Position numbers and translations under genes: made by a program. A stretch of 38,128 nucleotides of DNA from NCBI GenBank assembly GCA_040398845.1, contig JBBATH010000022.1, positions 1 through 38,128 on the forward strand, written 5' to 3'. This stretch comes from WLND01 sp040398845. Lineage in GTDB: Bacteria > Actinomycetota > Actinomycetes > S36-B12. Positions 1 to 7,958 of this stretch are shown here, piece by piece; positions within the stretch are counted from its first letter, which is position 1; every line of letters starts with the position of its first letter. Under the pieces are notes generated by a model. The model was not told the DNA's origin. It searched no databases and was given only the letters and a program-made list of their open reading frames with translations.

Positions 1-429
1 ATCGGCTTCGGGCTCGGCGACTACAGCGTCGACATGGGCGTCCAGCTCACGGATTTCGGCACCGAGCTCGACTACCCGCGCGGACGGCTGTCCGTTGCAG
101 CCCGTGCGGCCGGACTCGCGTATGCCATCGACGGTCCATGGCTTCGGGTGCCCGACATCGACGGGCTGCGAGGCGACTCGAAGAGATCGAGATCCTTCGG
201 GTTCGCCGGACGCCAGGTGATCCACCCAACTCACGTCGCGCCAGCCACGCAGGAATACCTCGGATTGACCGAGAAGCGGATCGACTACTACCGGCGCGTG
301 GTCGTCGGCTTCGAGGACGCAATTGCCGAGGGACGTGCCGCACTGCAGATCGACGGGCAACTCGTCGACTACCCGATCTATCACCAGGCTCAGCGGGCAC
401 TTGCGGCGATCCCGCCGGTCCAGGGCTGA
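1..429 (+). CDS. HpcH/HpaI-CitE family C-C lyase, C-terminal part (5' truncated by window edge)
   Basis: The reading frame is open from base 1, so only the C-terminal 142 residues are present. The fragment shows the hallmarks of the CitE / malyl-CoA / citramalyl-CoA lyase TIM barrel: GLGDYSVDMGV near the start (the G-x-x-D-x-x-x-D-x-G acidic motif), then DGPWLRVPDIDGL, then GFAGRQVIHPTHV, the family's GF-x-G-K/R-x-x-IHP motif. The tail GQLVDYPIYHQAQ matches the usual dG-x-h-vD-x-P end. Members cleave or form C-C bonds in 3-hydroxyacyl-CoA thioesters in a Mg2+-dependent way. A class III CoA-transferase starts 66 bases downstream. This is a common pairing in which the transferase makes the CoA thioester that the lyase splits. 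The exact substrate cannot be told. Confidence 0.85.
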   Translation: MGFGLGDYSVDMGVQLTDFGTELDYPRGRLSVAARAAGLAYAIDGPWLRVPDIDGLRGDSKRSRSFGFAGRQVIHPTHVAPATQEYLGLTEKRIDYYRRVVVGFEDAIAEGRAALQIDGQLVDYPIYHQAQRALAAIPPVQG

Positions 430-495
430 CGAGCGCAACAGCCGTGGTGCGCTACCGCGCCCCAAGGCAAAGTGAATTCAAACTAGGGAGTAACT

Positions 496-1683
496 GTGTC
501 CATGCCGCTTGAGGGTCTCAAGGTCGTCGACTGCGCCACCTTGTTCGCGGGCCCCGTCGTCGCCACCATCCTTGGTGATTTCGGCGCCGACGTCATCAAG
601 GTCGAGCATCCGAAGGGTGATGCGCTGCGCGGACTCGGGTGGGAGCGCGAGGACGTCTCGCTGTGGTGGAGTGTCGTTGCGCGCAATAAGCACTGCGTGT
701 CCATGGTGCTCTCGGACCCGAGAGGAGCCGAGCTCTTCAAGAAGCTCGTCGCCGACGCGGACGTGCTCGTGGAGAACTTCCGGCCGGGGACACTCGAGAA
801 GTGGGGCCTGGGCCCGGACGTGCTGCTTGAGGCCAACCCCGGGCTCGTCATTGTGCGCACGACCGCATTCGGGCAGTACGGTCCGTACAGCTCGCTGCCC
901 GGGTTCGGCACGCTCGCCGAGGCGATGAGCGGCTTCGCCCACATCAACGGCTGGCCCGACGGCCCGCCGACCCTGCCACCTTTCGCGCTCGGGGACGGCG
1001 TCGCCGCATTCACGGGCGCCTACGCCACGATGATCGCGCTATGGTCCCGTGCCAAGACCGGTAAGGGGCAGGTTATCGACCTGTCGATCGTCGAACCACT
1101 GTTCTCGATGCTTGGGCCGCAGGCCACGGTGTACGACCAACTGGGGATCATCCAAGGAAGGACAGGCAACGCGGCCCCCTTCACCGCTCCTCGCAATGCG
1201 TATCAGACCAAGGACCTCAGATGGCTGGCACTGTCGGGCAGCGCGCAGTCGATCGCCGAGCGAGTCGCGAAGGTCATCGGCCGGGAAGAGTGGATCGAGG
1301 AGGACTGGTACAAGTCCCACACGGGCCGCCTCGCGAACGTCGTCGAGCTCGATGCGGCCATCGGCGAGTGGATCGGTGCACGGAACGCGGACGAGGTCAT
1401 GGCAGTCTTCGCGGAGCAGGAGGGTGCGATCGCACCGATCTACACGATTGCGGATATCTTCGAAGACCCGCAGTTCATCGCCCGCGAGGCAATCACCAAG
1501 GTGAACCACCCACAACTCGGTGACATCGCCATGGCGAATGTGGTCCCGAAGCTGACCGAGACGCCGGGCCGCATCCGGTTCGCGGGCCAGATGCAGATCG
1601 GTCAGGAGAACGATGAGGTCTATGCGCGGCTGGGACTGTCGGTCGAAGAGATCGACGAACTGAAGAGGGACTCGGTGATCTAG
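496..1683 (+). CDS. class III (CaiB/BaiF family) CoA-transferase
   Basis: A 395-residue protein of normal length for the family. It opens with LEGLKVVDCATLFAGP and shows LGDFGADVIKVEHP and LVENFRPGTLEKWGL, all typical CaiB/BaiF signatures. The catalytic aspartate that forms the acyl anhydride is most likely Asp167 in FALGDGVAA. The enzyme moves CoA from a donor thioester to a carboxylic acid. An AGGGAG ribosome-binding site ends five bases before the GTG at 496; an in-frame ATG at 502 is an alternative start. It lies between the CitE-like lyase and a cysteine hydrolase on the same strand, so it probably activates the acid produced by the pathway. Which acid is unknown. Confidence 0.92.
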   Translation: MSMPLEGLKVVDCATLFAGPVVATILGDFGADVIKVEHPKGDALRGLGWEREDVSLWWSVVARNKHCVSMVLSDPRGAELFKKLVADADVLVENFRPGTLEKWGLGPDVLLEANPGLVIVRTTAFGQYGPYSSLPGFGTLAEAMSGFAHINGWPDGPPTLPPFALGDGVAAFTGAYATMIALWSRAKTGKGQVIDLSIVEPLFSMLGPQATVYDQLGIIQGRTGNAAPFTAPRNAYQTKDLRWLALSGSAQSIAERVAKVIGREEWIEEDWYKSHTGRLANVVELDAAIGEWIGARNADEVMAVFAEQEGAIAPIYTIADIFEDPQFIAREAITKVNHPQLGDIAMANVVPKLTETPGRIRFAGQMQIGQENDEVYARLGLSVEEIDELKRDSVI

Positions 1684-1717
1684 GTGAGCCAGGCGAGCGG
1701 CAAGCGAGGCGGACGCA

Positions 1718-2398
1718 ATGACTGAGTCGACCGAGGTCAATTCCCTTGAAGCGGCTAGAGCGGGCAGGACTGCAACATGGGAGGACTACGGGCGCCGAGG
1801 GCTTGGGAGCCGATACGGCTTCGGTGACAGGTCAGCGCTCGTCGTAATCGACATGGCGCGGGCGTTCAATGACCCGAACCATCCGATCGGCGCGAATCAA
1901 GATGGTGCTGTCGAGGCGATCTCTGAGCTCCTCGTGGCCACGCGCGCGCTCGGGACCCGAACGTACTTCTTCACTACGGCGTTCCACCCGGACCTGCACG
2001 ACGCCGGCGGCTGGATTCGGAAAGTCCCGGTCATCGGCACCCTCCAGCTCGGCACGCCGGAAGTGGAGATCGACGATCGGCTCGGGCGTCGCGACAGTGA
2101 GCCGCTCGTCGTGAAGAAGGCGTCCTCCTGCTTCTTCGGAACGCCGCTCGACGCGTGGCTGCGCTCTGAGGGCATCGACACGCTTATCGTCACCGGTTGC
2201 TCTACCTCGGGATGCATCCGCGCGACGTGCCTGGATGCCTCATCGCATGGCTTCAGAGTCATCGTCCCCGCCGAATGCGTCTCGGATCGCAGCCAGGACG
2301 TTCACCTGGCCAACCTGTTCGACATCGATGCCAAGTACGCCGACGTCATGCCTGTTGCCGATGTCATCGCGGCGCTGCATTCGAAGGCCAGCCAGTGA
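1718..2398 (+). CDS. isochorismatase-fold cysteine hydrolase (N-carbamoylsarcosine/maleamate amidase type)
   Basis: A 226-residue hydrolase. The cysteine-hydrolase triad is visible: Asp45 in LVVIDMARAF, Lys133 in LVVKKASSCFFGT and Cys166 in TGCSTSGCIRATCLDA. Residues 95-125 (GGWIRKVPVI, then LGTPEVEID) resemble the N-carbamoylsarcosine amidohydrolase subgroup rather than true isochorismatases. Such enzymes hydrolyse amides or carbamoyl groups, releasing ammonia. A purine-rich GAGGCGG lies just upstream of the ATG. Its stop codon overlaps the GTG start of the amidase gene, so the two are translationally coupled. Two amide-cleaving enzymes in a row are the best clue that the island handles an amide- or ureido-containing compound. 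Confidence 0.88.
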   Translation: MTESTEVNSLEAARAGRTATWEDYGRRGLGSRYGFGDRSALVVIDMARAFNDPNHPIGANQDGAVEAISELLVATRALGTRTYFFTTAFHPDLHDAGGWIRKVPVIGTLQLGTPEVEIDDRLGRRDSEPLVVKKASSCFFGTPLDAWLRSEGIDTLIVTGCSTSGCIRATCLDASSHGFRVIVPAECVSDRSQDVHLANLFDIDAKYADVMPVADVIAALHSKASQ

Positions 2399-3744
2399 CC
2401 GTTTCTGTTTCGACGTACGTCGATGATCGCCGATCCCGGGGGGACATCCCGGTCTCGGACGCAGTTTCCCTGTTCATGGAACGGATCGAAGCTCGCCAAG
2501 ACCTGAACTGCATCGTCGAGGTCGCTCACGACCGCGCGGAGGCGGACGCCGATCGGGCACAGCGGGCACGTGATGCCGGCAGGCCACTGCCGCTGGACGG
2601 GATGCCCATCCTCGTCAAGGACAACATCGACGTCGCGGGCGTCGGCTGCGGGGTCGGCTCGCCGCTCTACGAGGGGCGCATCGCCGAGAACGACGCGCAC
2701 TGCGTTCGCAGCCTGTCTGAGGCAGGCGCGGTGATCCTTGGCAAGACGGCGCTCCATGAGCTCGTGTTCGGCGGGACAACCGACAGTCCCTTCTACGGTC
2801 GAACGCGGAATCCCTGGGACCTCGATCGCATCGTCGGCGGATCGTCGGGCGGCTCGGGCGCAGCTGTCGCCGCAGGCCTGTGCGTCGTGGCACTGGGCTC
2901 CGACACGGGCGGATCCATCCGAGTTCCTGCGCATGCCAACGGAGTTCTGGGCTTTCGTCCCACCTTCGGCGCCGTGAGTGTCCAAGGCTCGGTGCCGATC
3001 GGGCCGTCGCTCGACACAATCGGGCCCCTGGCCAGGTGGGCGATCGACGCGGCCCTGGCCCACTCGATTATGGCGGGACAGGACTGGGGTGACCCGTATT
3101 TCCGCGACCTACCTGCGGTGCCGGTCCGCCCGTTCATCCGGATCGCCCGCCTGTCCGAGAAGTCCACGGGCGACGTCGACCCGGGAGTCCAGCACCGCAT
3201 CGACGACGCGATGAACGTCCTTGTCCAACTGGGCTGCCAAGCCCGCGATATCGATATCGACGGGTTCGTCGAGGTTCGGCACTGCGCTGCCCGGATGATC
3301 CAGATAGAGGCATGGAGCCGGTACGGCGAGGACCTCTTGCGGACCCCTGAGAAGTTCTCGCCGGAGACACAGGACCGGTTGCGACTGGGATCCACCGGCA
3401 CAGGGGAGGAGTACGTCCGCGCGGACTGGCGAATCCAACAGTGGCGCCGGGACATCCAACGACTGCTCAGCCACGAGATCGACCTGCTCGCCTTGCCCTG
3501 CGTCCCGGAGATCGCCCCGGTAGCGGGCACGGCTCACATGGTGGAGGCCACCGCTCGGATGACGTCCTTCACGCTCCCCATTTCCGCAGCGCACGTTCCT
3601 GCCGTCTCGGTCCCGTGCGGAACGTCCGACGCAATGCCCGTCGGAGTTCAACTGGTCGCCGCGCCGGGCCGCGACCTGGAGCTCCTAGCGCTTGCCGAGC
3701 GATTCCAGGCCCTGCTCCCACCTGAATGGCCGGCCCTCGCCTGA
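2395..3744 (+). CDS. amidase signature (AS) family amidase
   Basis: The AS-family catalytic triad is clear: Lys75 in ILVKDNID, cis-Ser150 in GGSSGGSGAA and nucleophile Ser174 in GSDTGGSIRVPA, with the standard 24-residue spacing between the two serines. The product is 449 residues, normal for a single-domain amidase. An in-frame extension upstream to 2197 lies wholly inside the preceding gene. The GTG at 2395 (GTGA overlap with the upstream stop) is therefore preferred, since the AS fold begins shortly after it. The C-terminus (PVGVQLVAAPGRDLELLALA) is the usual AS ending. The substrate cannot be inferred beyond a carboxamide or similar acyl-nitrogen bond; a GatA role is unlikely without GatB/GatC neighbours. 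Confidence 0.92.
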   Translation: MTVSVSTYVDDRRSRGDIPVSDAVSLFMERIEARQDLNCIVEVAHDRAEADADRAQRARDAGRPLPLDGMPILVKDNIDVAGVGCGVGSPLYEGRIAENDAHCVRSLSEAGAVILGKTALHELVFGGTTDSPFYGRTRNPWDLDRIVGGSSGGSGAAVAAGLCVVALGSDTGGSIRVPAHANGVLGFRPTFGAVSVQGSVPIGPSLDTIGPLARWAIDAALAHSIMAGQDWGDPYFRDLPAVPVRPFIRIARLSEKSTGDVDPGVQHRIDDAMNVLVQLGCQARDIDIDGFVEVRHCAARMIQIEAWSRYGEDLLRTPEKFSPETQDRLRLGSTGTGEEYVRADWRIQQWRRDIQRLLSHEIDLLALPCVPEIAPVAGTAHMVEATARMTSFTLPISAAHVPAVSVPCGTSDAMPVGVQLVAAPGRDLELLALAERFQALLPPEWPALA

Positions 3745-3818
3745 CCGGCCCTCCCGAGCTGGGAACCGCGACACGAACGACACCGCACCGACCAGATCGC
3801 ACGAAGGAAGGATTCACA

Positions 3819-4847
3819 ATGAAGGCTTCAGTTTTCTCCGCGTACGGAGACGAATCGGTGATGCGGGTCGAGGAGCTGCCGACTCCAGTCCCGGGCGAGG
3901 GCCAGGTGCTGATCCGGGTGCGCGCGGTAGGAGTGAACCACGTGGATCTCGACATCCGTGCCGGGGTGTCTCGCATCCCGATCGAGTTTCCCCATGTGCT
4001 CGGCATTGAGCTGGCCGGCGAGATCGCAGAGATCGGCACCGGGGTCCAGGGCTGGGCAGTCGGAGATCGGGTCGCTCCGCACTTCCAGGTGAGCTGCGGG
4101 GCATGCGCGCCGTGCGAGCGGGGCCAGCAGATGCATTGCACGCGCCTGGAGATGTTCGGGATCCAGCGCCAGGGCGGCTACGCCGAATACGTCGTCGCAG
4201 AGGCACGAAGCCTCATGCGGGTCCCGGATCGCCTGAGCTTCGCGTCGGCAGCCTCCGTCCAGACGACGTACGGCACCGCGTGGCACTGCCTGGTGAATCG
4301 CGGTCGCGTCCGCGTGGGCGAGACGATCCTGGTATCCGCGGCGGGCAGTGGCGTGGGAACGGCCGCGGTACAGATCGGAAAGCTCATGGGCGCACGCGTG
4401 ATTGCCACGGCCGGCTCGGATGCAAAGCTGCAGCGGGCGCTGGCCCAGGGAGCTGACGCTGTCGTCAACTACACGACCTCGGACATCGCCGAGTCGGTCC
4501 GGGCACTTACGGACGGGCGGGGGGTCGACATGGTGTTCGAGCACGTCGGCGGCGACATCTTCGTCCAGTCCGCGTCCGCGCTGGCGATCGGCGGGCGCAT
4601 CACGGTGTGCGGAGGCCATGCCGGGGAGGTCGTGCCCCTGGACCTCATCGAGCTTTTCAGGACCGAGCACGAGATCATCGGATGCGCGCGCGCCTCGAAC
4701 GAGGAGATCGCCACCGTCTTGCGAATGGCGGGTGAAGGATTGCTCGAACCGGTGATCCATCGAACGCTGCCATTAGCCGAGGCGGCTGAGGCGCACCGGA
4801 TCCTTGCCCAGCGCGAGGCGTTCGGCAAGGTTGTCATCGAACCCTGA
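3819..4847 (+). CDS. zinc-type MDR family alcohol dehydrogenase/reductase
   Basis: A 342-residue medium-chain dehydrogenase. The N-terminal GroES-like domain carries a structural-zinc loop, C-x2-C-x2-C-x7-C (CGACAPCERGQQMHC). The Rossmann domain has AAGSGVGTAAVQIGKLMGA and the C-terminus is the typical EAHRILAQREAFGKVVI. The usual catalytic-zinc GHE motif reads LGIELAG and the catalytic cysteine position reads GVNHVDLD, so the catalytic zinc may be absent. That would make it more like a zinc-containing quinone or enoyl reductase than a classical alcohol dehydrogenase. The ATG at 3819 follows an AAGGAAGG site; an in-frame extension to 3726 overlaps the amidase end and adds no domain sequence. 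It lies 74 bases after the amidase and 22 before the MFS gene. Confidence 0.88.
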   Translation: MKASVFSAYGDESVMRVEELPTPVPGEGQVLIRVRAVGVNHVDLDIRAGVSRIPIEFPHVLGIELAGEIAEIGTGVQGWAVGDRVAPHFQVSCGACAPCERGQQMHCTRLEMFGIQRQGGYAEYVVAEARSLMRVPDRLSFASAASVQTTYGTAWHCLVNRGRVRVGETILVSAAGSGVGTAAVQIGKLMGARVIATAGSDAKLQRALAQGADAVVNYTTSDIAESVRALTDGRGVDMVFEHVGGDIFVQSASALAIGGRITVCGGHAGEVVPLDLIELFRTEHEIIGCARASNEEIATVLRMAGEGLLEPVIHRTLPLAEAAEAHRILAQREAFGKVVIEP

Positions 4848-4869
4848 TGGACGTGGCGAAGAGATCCCG

Positions 4870-6051
4870 ATGACCACCCCTGCGCCATTCGGGCCGAGAA
4901 GGTTCATCCGAACCGGCATCGGCACGGTGGCCATCGCGGTCGCGAGCGCAGGCATCCTCGGACTCGCGGTCGTCCTGCCCTTCCTCGTCTCGGACTTCGG
5001 GTTCGGGCCGGCCATCGCGGGCCTGGTCATGCCGGCCGTCTACATCGGGTGCATCTGCACCACGATCGCCGGCGGCCGCATGGCGGATCGCTGGGGCGGC
5101 GAGCGGATCGCTGCCCTCGGCCTGCTGGTGCTGGCTGCCGGTACAAGCCTCGCCTGCCTGGCACCCGACGTGCGCGTCTACTTCCTCGGAGCGCTTGTCG
5201 CAGGCATGGGCTACGGAATCGCCAATCCCGCCACGAGCCTCATGGTCGACCCGGGCCCGGCCGGCGGGCGAGGCCTGCTCTTCGGCATCAAGCAGGCGGG
5301 GGTGACCCTCGGCGGCGTGCTGGCCGGGTGGCTCCTGCCGGTGCTCTCGACGAGATTCGACTGGCGGATCGCGCTCGCAATGGTGGCGGCCTGCCAACTT
5401 GCGACCTGCATCGGAATGCTGGCCATCCCGCGTGCCCAATCCCGGAGCAGGCCCAGGCACGTCGTTGAGGTCGACACGGGCTACAAGCTCAAGCCCTATC
5501 CGGGGTCGCTCTACGGGGCCGGAATGGCCGCGGCGCAAATCTCAGTATTCGGCCTCCTGGTGGTCTACCTCACCCAACTGGGCATGTCGCCCATCAATGC
5601 CGGCCTGGTCTACGGGGGTGCGCTCGCCATCGCATTGGTCGCTCGCATCGTGTGGGGCGTGGTCTCGGATCGGAAGCCTGCCGATCGATCAGTACCGCTC
5701 AGGTGGTGCGCGGCACTGGGCATGCTGGGATCGCTGGCACTTGCTGCCCCATTCCCGGCGTTCCCCCTGACTGCTGCGGTGTTCGTCGGCGCCGGCGCGG
5801 CTGCATGGAACGGCGCCTACCTGGCATCGGTGATCTCGTCAGCGGCCGCATCAGGCCACGGTGCATCGATCGGCAAGGCCCTGCTCCTTATCAATATCGG
5901 CTGCGTCGCGGGTCCACTGACGGCCTCCGGCGTCCTTGCCCTGACGCACAACTGGGTCCTGCTGTGGCTCGTGATGGCGGCCGTGCAAGCAGGCTCGCTC
6001 GTTGCGGTCAATCGTGCAACAGTGGTCGGAGTCCGGGTGGCGGTCGCGTGA
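4870..6051 (+). CDS. MFS transporter
   Basis: A 393-residue hydrophobic protein with about 12 predicted membrane segments. The loop between helices 2 and 3 has GGRMADRWGGERIAALG, the MFS signature (G-x-x-aDrxGxrr). A second-half counterpart is WGVVSDRKPADRSVPLRW. A basic cytoplasmic loop near residues 185-200 (RAQSRSRPRH) separates the two six-helix halves. The ATG at 4870 is preceded by GAAGAGA and lies 22 bases after the dehydrogenase stop. It is likely the importer for the compound degraded by the surrounding enzymes. It could instead export a by-product. It converges with the GntR gene with only two bases between the stop codons. Confidence 0.9.
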   Translation: MTTPAPFGPRRFIRTGIGTVAIAVASAGILGLAVVLPFLVSDFGFGPAIAGLVMPAVYIGCICTTIAGGRMADRWGGERIAALGLLVLAAGTSLACLAPDVRVYFLGALVAGMGYGIANPATSLMVDPGPAGGRGLLFGIKQAGVTLGGVLAGWLLPVLSTRFDWRIALAMVAACQLATCIGMLAIPRAQSRSRPRHVVEVDTGYKLKPYPGSLYGAGMAAAQISVFGLLVVYLTQLGMSPINAGLVYGGALAIALVARIVWGVVSDRKPADRSVPLRWCAALGMLGSLALAAPFPAFPLTAAVFVGAGAAAWNGAYLASVISSAAASGHGASIGKALLLINIGCVAGPLTASGVLALTHNWVLLWLVMAAVQAGSLVAVNRATVVGVRVAVA

Positions 6052-6053
6052 GG

Positions 6054-6710
6054 CTACTGCGCGAGACGCTCGGCGAATCTCCGAATGGCCTGGCGGCGGC
6101 CTCGTGCCACGTGAGCGCCCATGACCGCACACGCCTTCTCCGAATCAGATTCAACGATCGCCGAGTTGATTTGGGCATGCTCGAGCACCGAGAGCTCGCC
6201 CGTCGAGGTCTGCCACATTGCCTTGATGGGCAGGACCGCCCGCAGCCGCATCGTGAACTCCGCGACCAGGCGCAGCCCGGACATCTCGGTGATAAGGAAG
6301 TGCCACTCGCCGTTCAGTTCGGCGGCGGCAGTGTTTTGTCCGTCTCGGACGGCCCTGGCTAAGTCCTCGTGCACGGTCTCGAGTCGTTCCAGGGACTCAG
6401 GGGTTCGATGCTCGGCGGCAAAGCTGGCGGCAAGGGGCTCGAGCATCTCGCGAATCCGGTAGACCTCCTCGATGTCGGTCTGGGCGTACGAGGTAACAGT
6501 CATGCCAAGGTGCGCCTGGCTCGTCGCGAGTCCGTCGGATTGCAGCATGCGCAGTGCCTCGCGAATAGGCGTCGGGCTGATGCCGAGACGCTGCTGCAGC
6601 GCGCTGACCAGCAGCCTGCTCCCTGGAGGGAATTCTCCGGTTTCGATCGCCTGCCGGATTGCGACGTAGGCTGCTTGCGTCTTCGTCACGGAAAAGGCCT
6701 CTGTGGTCAT
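6054..6710 (-). CDS. GntR family transcriptional regulator (FadR/FCD subfamily)
   Basis: A 218-residue regulator. Residues 8-75 form the GntR winged helix (AIETGEFPPGSRLLVSALQQ, then ISPTPIREALRMLQSDGL). Residues 80-210 form the FCD all-helical ligand domain. The expected metal ligands are present: Asn133 and His137 in NGEWHFLI, His178 in LEHAQI and His200 in MGAHV. FCD regulators usually sense carboxylic acids or CoA-pathway intermediates and repress nearby catabolic genes, which fits the surrounding cluster. A strong GAAGGGGGG ribosome-binding site lies just upstream. A palindrome overlapping its probable -10 box suggests autorepression. The gene is transcribed divergently from the quinone-reductase-like/AceE-like/DehI-like block. 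Confidence 0.93.
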   Translation of the reverse strand: MTTEAFSVTKTQAAYVAIRQAIETGEFPPGSRLLVSALQQRLGISPTPIREALRMLQSDGLATSQAHLGMTVTSYAQTDIEEVYRIREMLEPLAASFAAEHRTPESLERLETVHEDLARAVRDGQNTAAAELNGEWHFLITEMSGLRLVAEFTMRLRAVLPIKAMWQTSTGELSVLEHAQINSAIVESDSEKACAVMGAHVARGRRQAIRRFAERLAQ

Positions 6711-6732
6711 CGTGCCCCCCTTCGTGAATCGA

Positions 6733-6747
6733 AATATAGTCTATTGA
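6733..6747 (-). promoter_or_regulatory. candidate -10 box and GntR operator upstream of the FCD regulator
   Basis: On the minus strand TATATT (plus 6733-6738) is a good -10 hexamer. It is directly joined to a nine-base palindrome with an odd centre, ATAG-N-CTAT (plus 6736-6744). The element is about 25 bases upstream of the GntR start in an otherwise GC-rich intergenic region. An AT-rich inverted repeat over the -10 is what an autoregulated GntR gene would show. No second copy was found by eye upstream of the other island operons. The call is an inference from position and symmetry. Confidence 0.4.
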
Positions 6748-6905
6748 ATGGGCTCCTGCGGGTGGGCTCGGCGGAACATCATGCTCCCGGGCGCCCGATG
6801 CGCGGTGTCGCCGGATCAGGTCGAGTGGCTCATTGCGAGCAGATATTAGTGACAGCTGCCAAGTGGCGAACGATCCATTACCTCCTATGAAAAGGGCGGA
6901 ATTCC

Positions 6906-7877
6906 GTGAAGATGCGTGCCGCGTACTACGAGAGCAAAGGCTCAGCTCGAGAGGTCCTGCGCGTGGGAGAGGTCCAGGTCCCGCAGCCGGGTCCGGGCGA
7001 GGTCCTGGTTCGACTGCGCATTGCCGGAGTCAATCCGACCGACTGGCGGCTGCGCAGCTCGGGAGACATGCCCTTCGACCGCCAGGTGCCAGGCCAGGAC
7101 GGTGCGGGGTGGATCGAATCCGTCGGCGACGGGGTTGACACGTCTCGGGTGGGCGACCGCGTGTGGGTCTTCCACGCCGCCCACCGCAGTCGCCATGGCA
7201 CTGCGGCGCAGTGGACATGCGTGCCGGCCGGCCAGGCGATTTCGCTCCCAGAGCATGTCCCCTTCGAGCAGGCTGCCGGCCTCGGCATTCCCTACATCAC
7301 CGCTCATCGCTGCCTTGCTGACGGGGGAGACATCGATGGGCACAGGATCCTGGCCACTGCGGGTGCCGGGGCAGTCGGCAATGCCGCGATCGCGCTCGGC
7401 ACCTGGATGGGGGCCACGATGATCGCGACGGTCAGCTCGTCGCAGAAGGCCGAACTTGCACTCGCGGCAGGTGCGGGCCGCGTTCTCAAATACCGGTCGG
7501 ACGAATTCCGCGACGACCTCAGGGCCTCGGGCCCGTTCTCCAGAATCATCGACGTGGCTTTGGGGGCGAATCTCGAGGCAAGCCTGGATGTCCTCGCCGA
7601 CCGAGGGGCCATCGTCGCCTACGCCAGCGAGGCCCGCGACCCGGTGATTCCGGTGCGCAGCCTCATGATGAAGAACGCGACGATGGAATTCGTCCTCGTC
7701 TACGGCTCGACCCCCTCCCAGCTTTCCTCCGCGATCTCGGTGATCACCGGATTCCTGGAGAGCGGTGGCACGTCGCCACTGCCGACCCAGGTCTATCCGC
7801 TCGAGGCAGTAGTCGAGGCGCATGAGGCCGTGGAGGCAGGGGCGGTCGGAAAGGTCCTGATTCAACTCCCGGACTAG
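6906..7877 (+). CDS. NADPH:quinone reductase-like MDR oxidoreductase (zeta-crystallin type)
   Basis: A 323-residue MDR protein without zinc ligands. It has the N-terminal PQPGPGEVLVRLRIAGVNPTD signature of quinone oxidoreductases, PGQDGAGWIESVGDGVD in place of the GHE motif, and the dinucleotide-binding segment ATAGAGAVGNAAIALGTWMGA. Members reduce quinones or alpha,beta-unsaturated carbonyls with NADPH. A GGGCGGA site fits the GTG at 6906; an in-frame ATG at 6912 is equally possible. It is the first gene of the plus-strand block that continues into the AceE-like enzyme 81 bases downstream. It is the second MDR enzyme of the island and only distantly similar to the first. Confidence 0.88.
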   Translation: MKMRAAYYESKGSAREVLRVGEVQVPQPGPGEVLVRLRIAGVNPTDWRLRSSGDMPFDRQVPGQDGAGWIESVGDGVDTSRVGDRVWVFHAAHRSRHGTAAQWTCVPAGQAISLPEHVPFEQAAGLGIPYITAHRCLADGGDIDGHRILATAGAGAVGNAAIALGTWMGATMIATVSSSQKAELALAAGAGRVLKYRSDEFRDDLRASGPFSRIIDVALGANLEASLDVLADRGAIVAYASEARDPVIPVRSLMMKNATMEFVLVYGSTPSQLSSAISVITGFLESGGTSPLPTQVYPLEAVVEAHEAVEAGAVGKVLIQLPD

Positions 7878-7958
7878 GAGTGAACGACTCATGACGCTCA
7901 CAGGAGAGTGCGGCGACTCACCCCATCGCATAGGTGCACTGGAATGAAGGGACTGAAC

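Noticed and set aside
2197..2394. N-terminal extension of the amidase frame
   Set aside because: It lies entirely inside the cysteine hydrolase gene in another frame and precedes the normal start of the amidase fold.
7893..7949. Short ORF of 18 codons between the quinone-reductase-like and AceE-like genes
   Set aside because: Too short, unremarkable sequence and no independent support; probably leader sequence.
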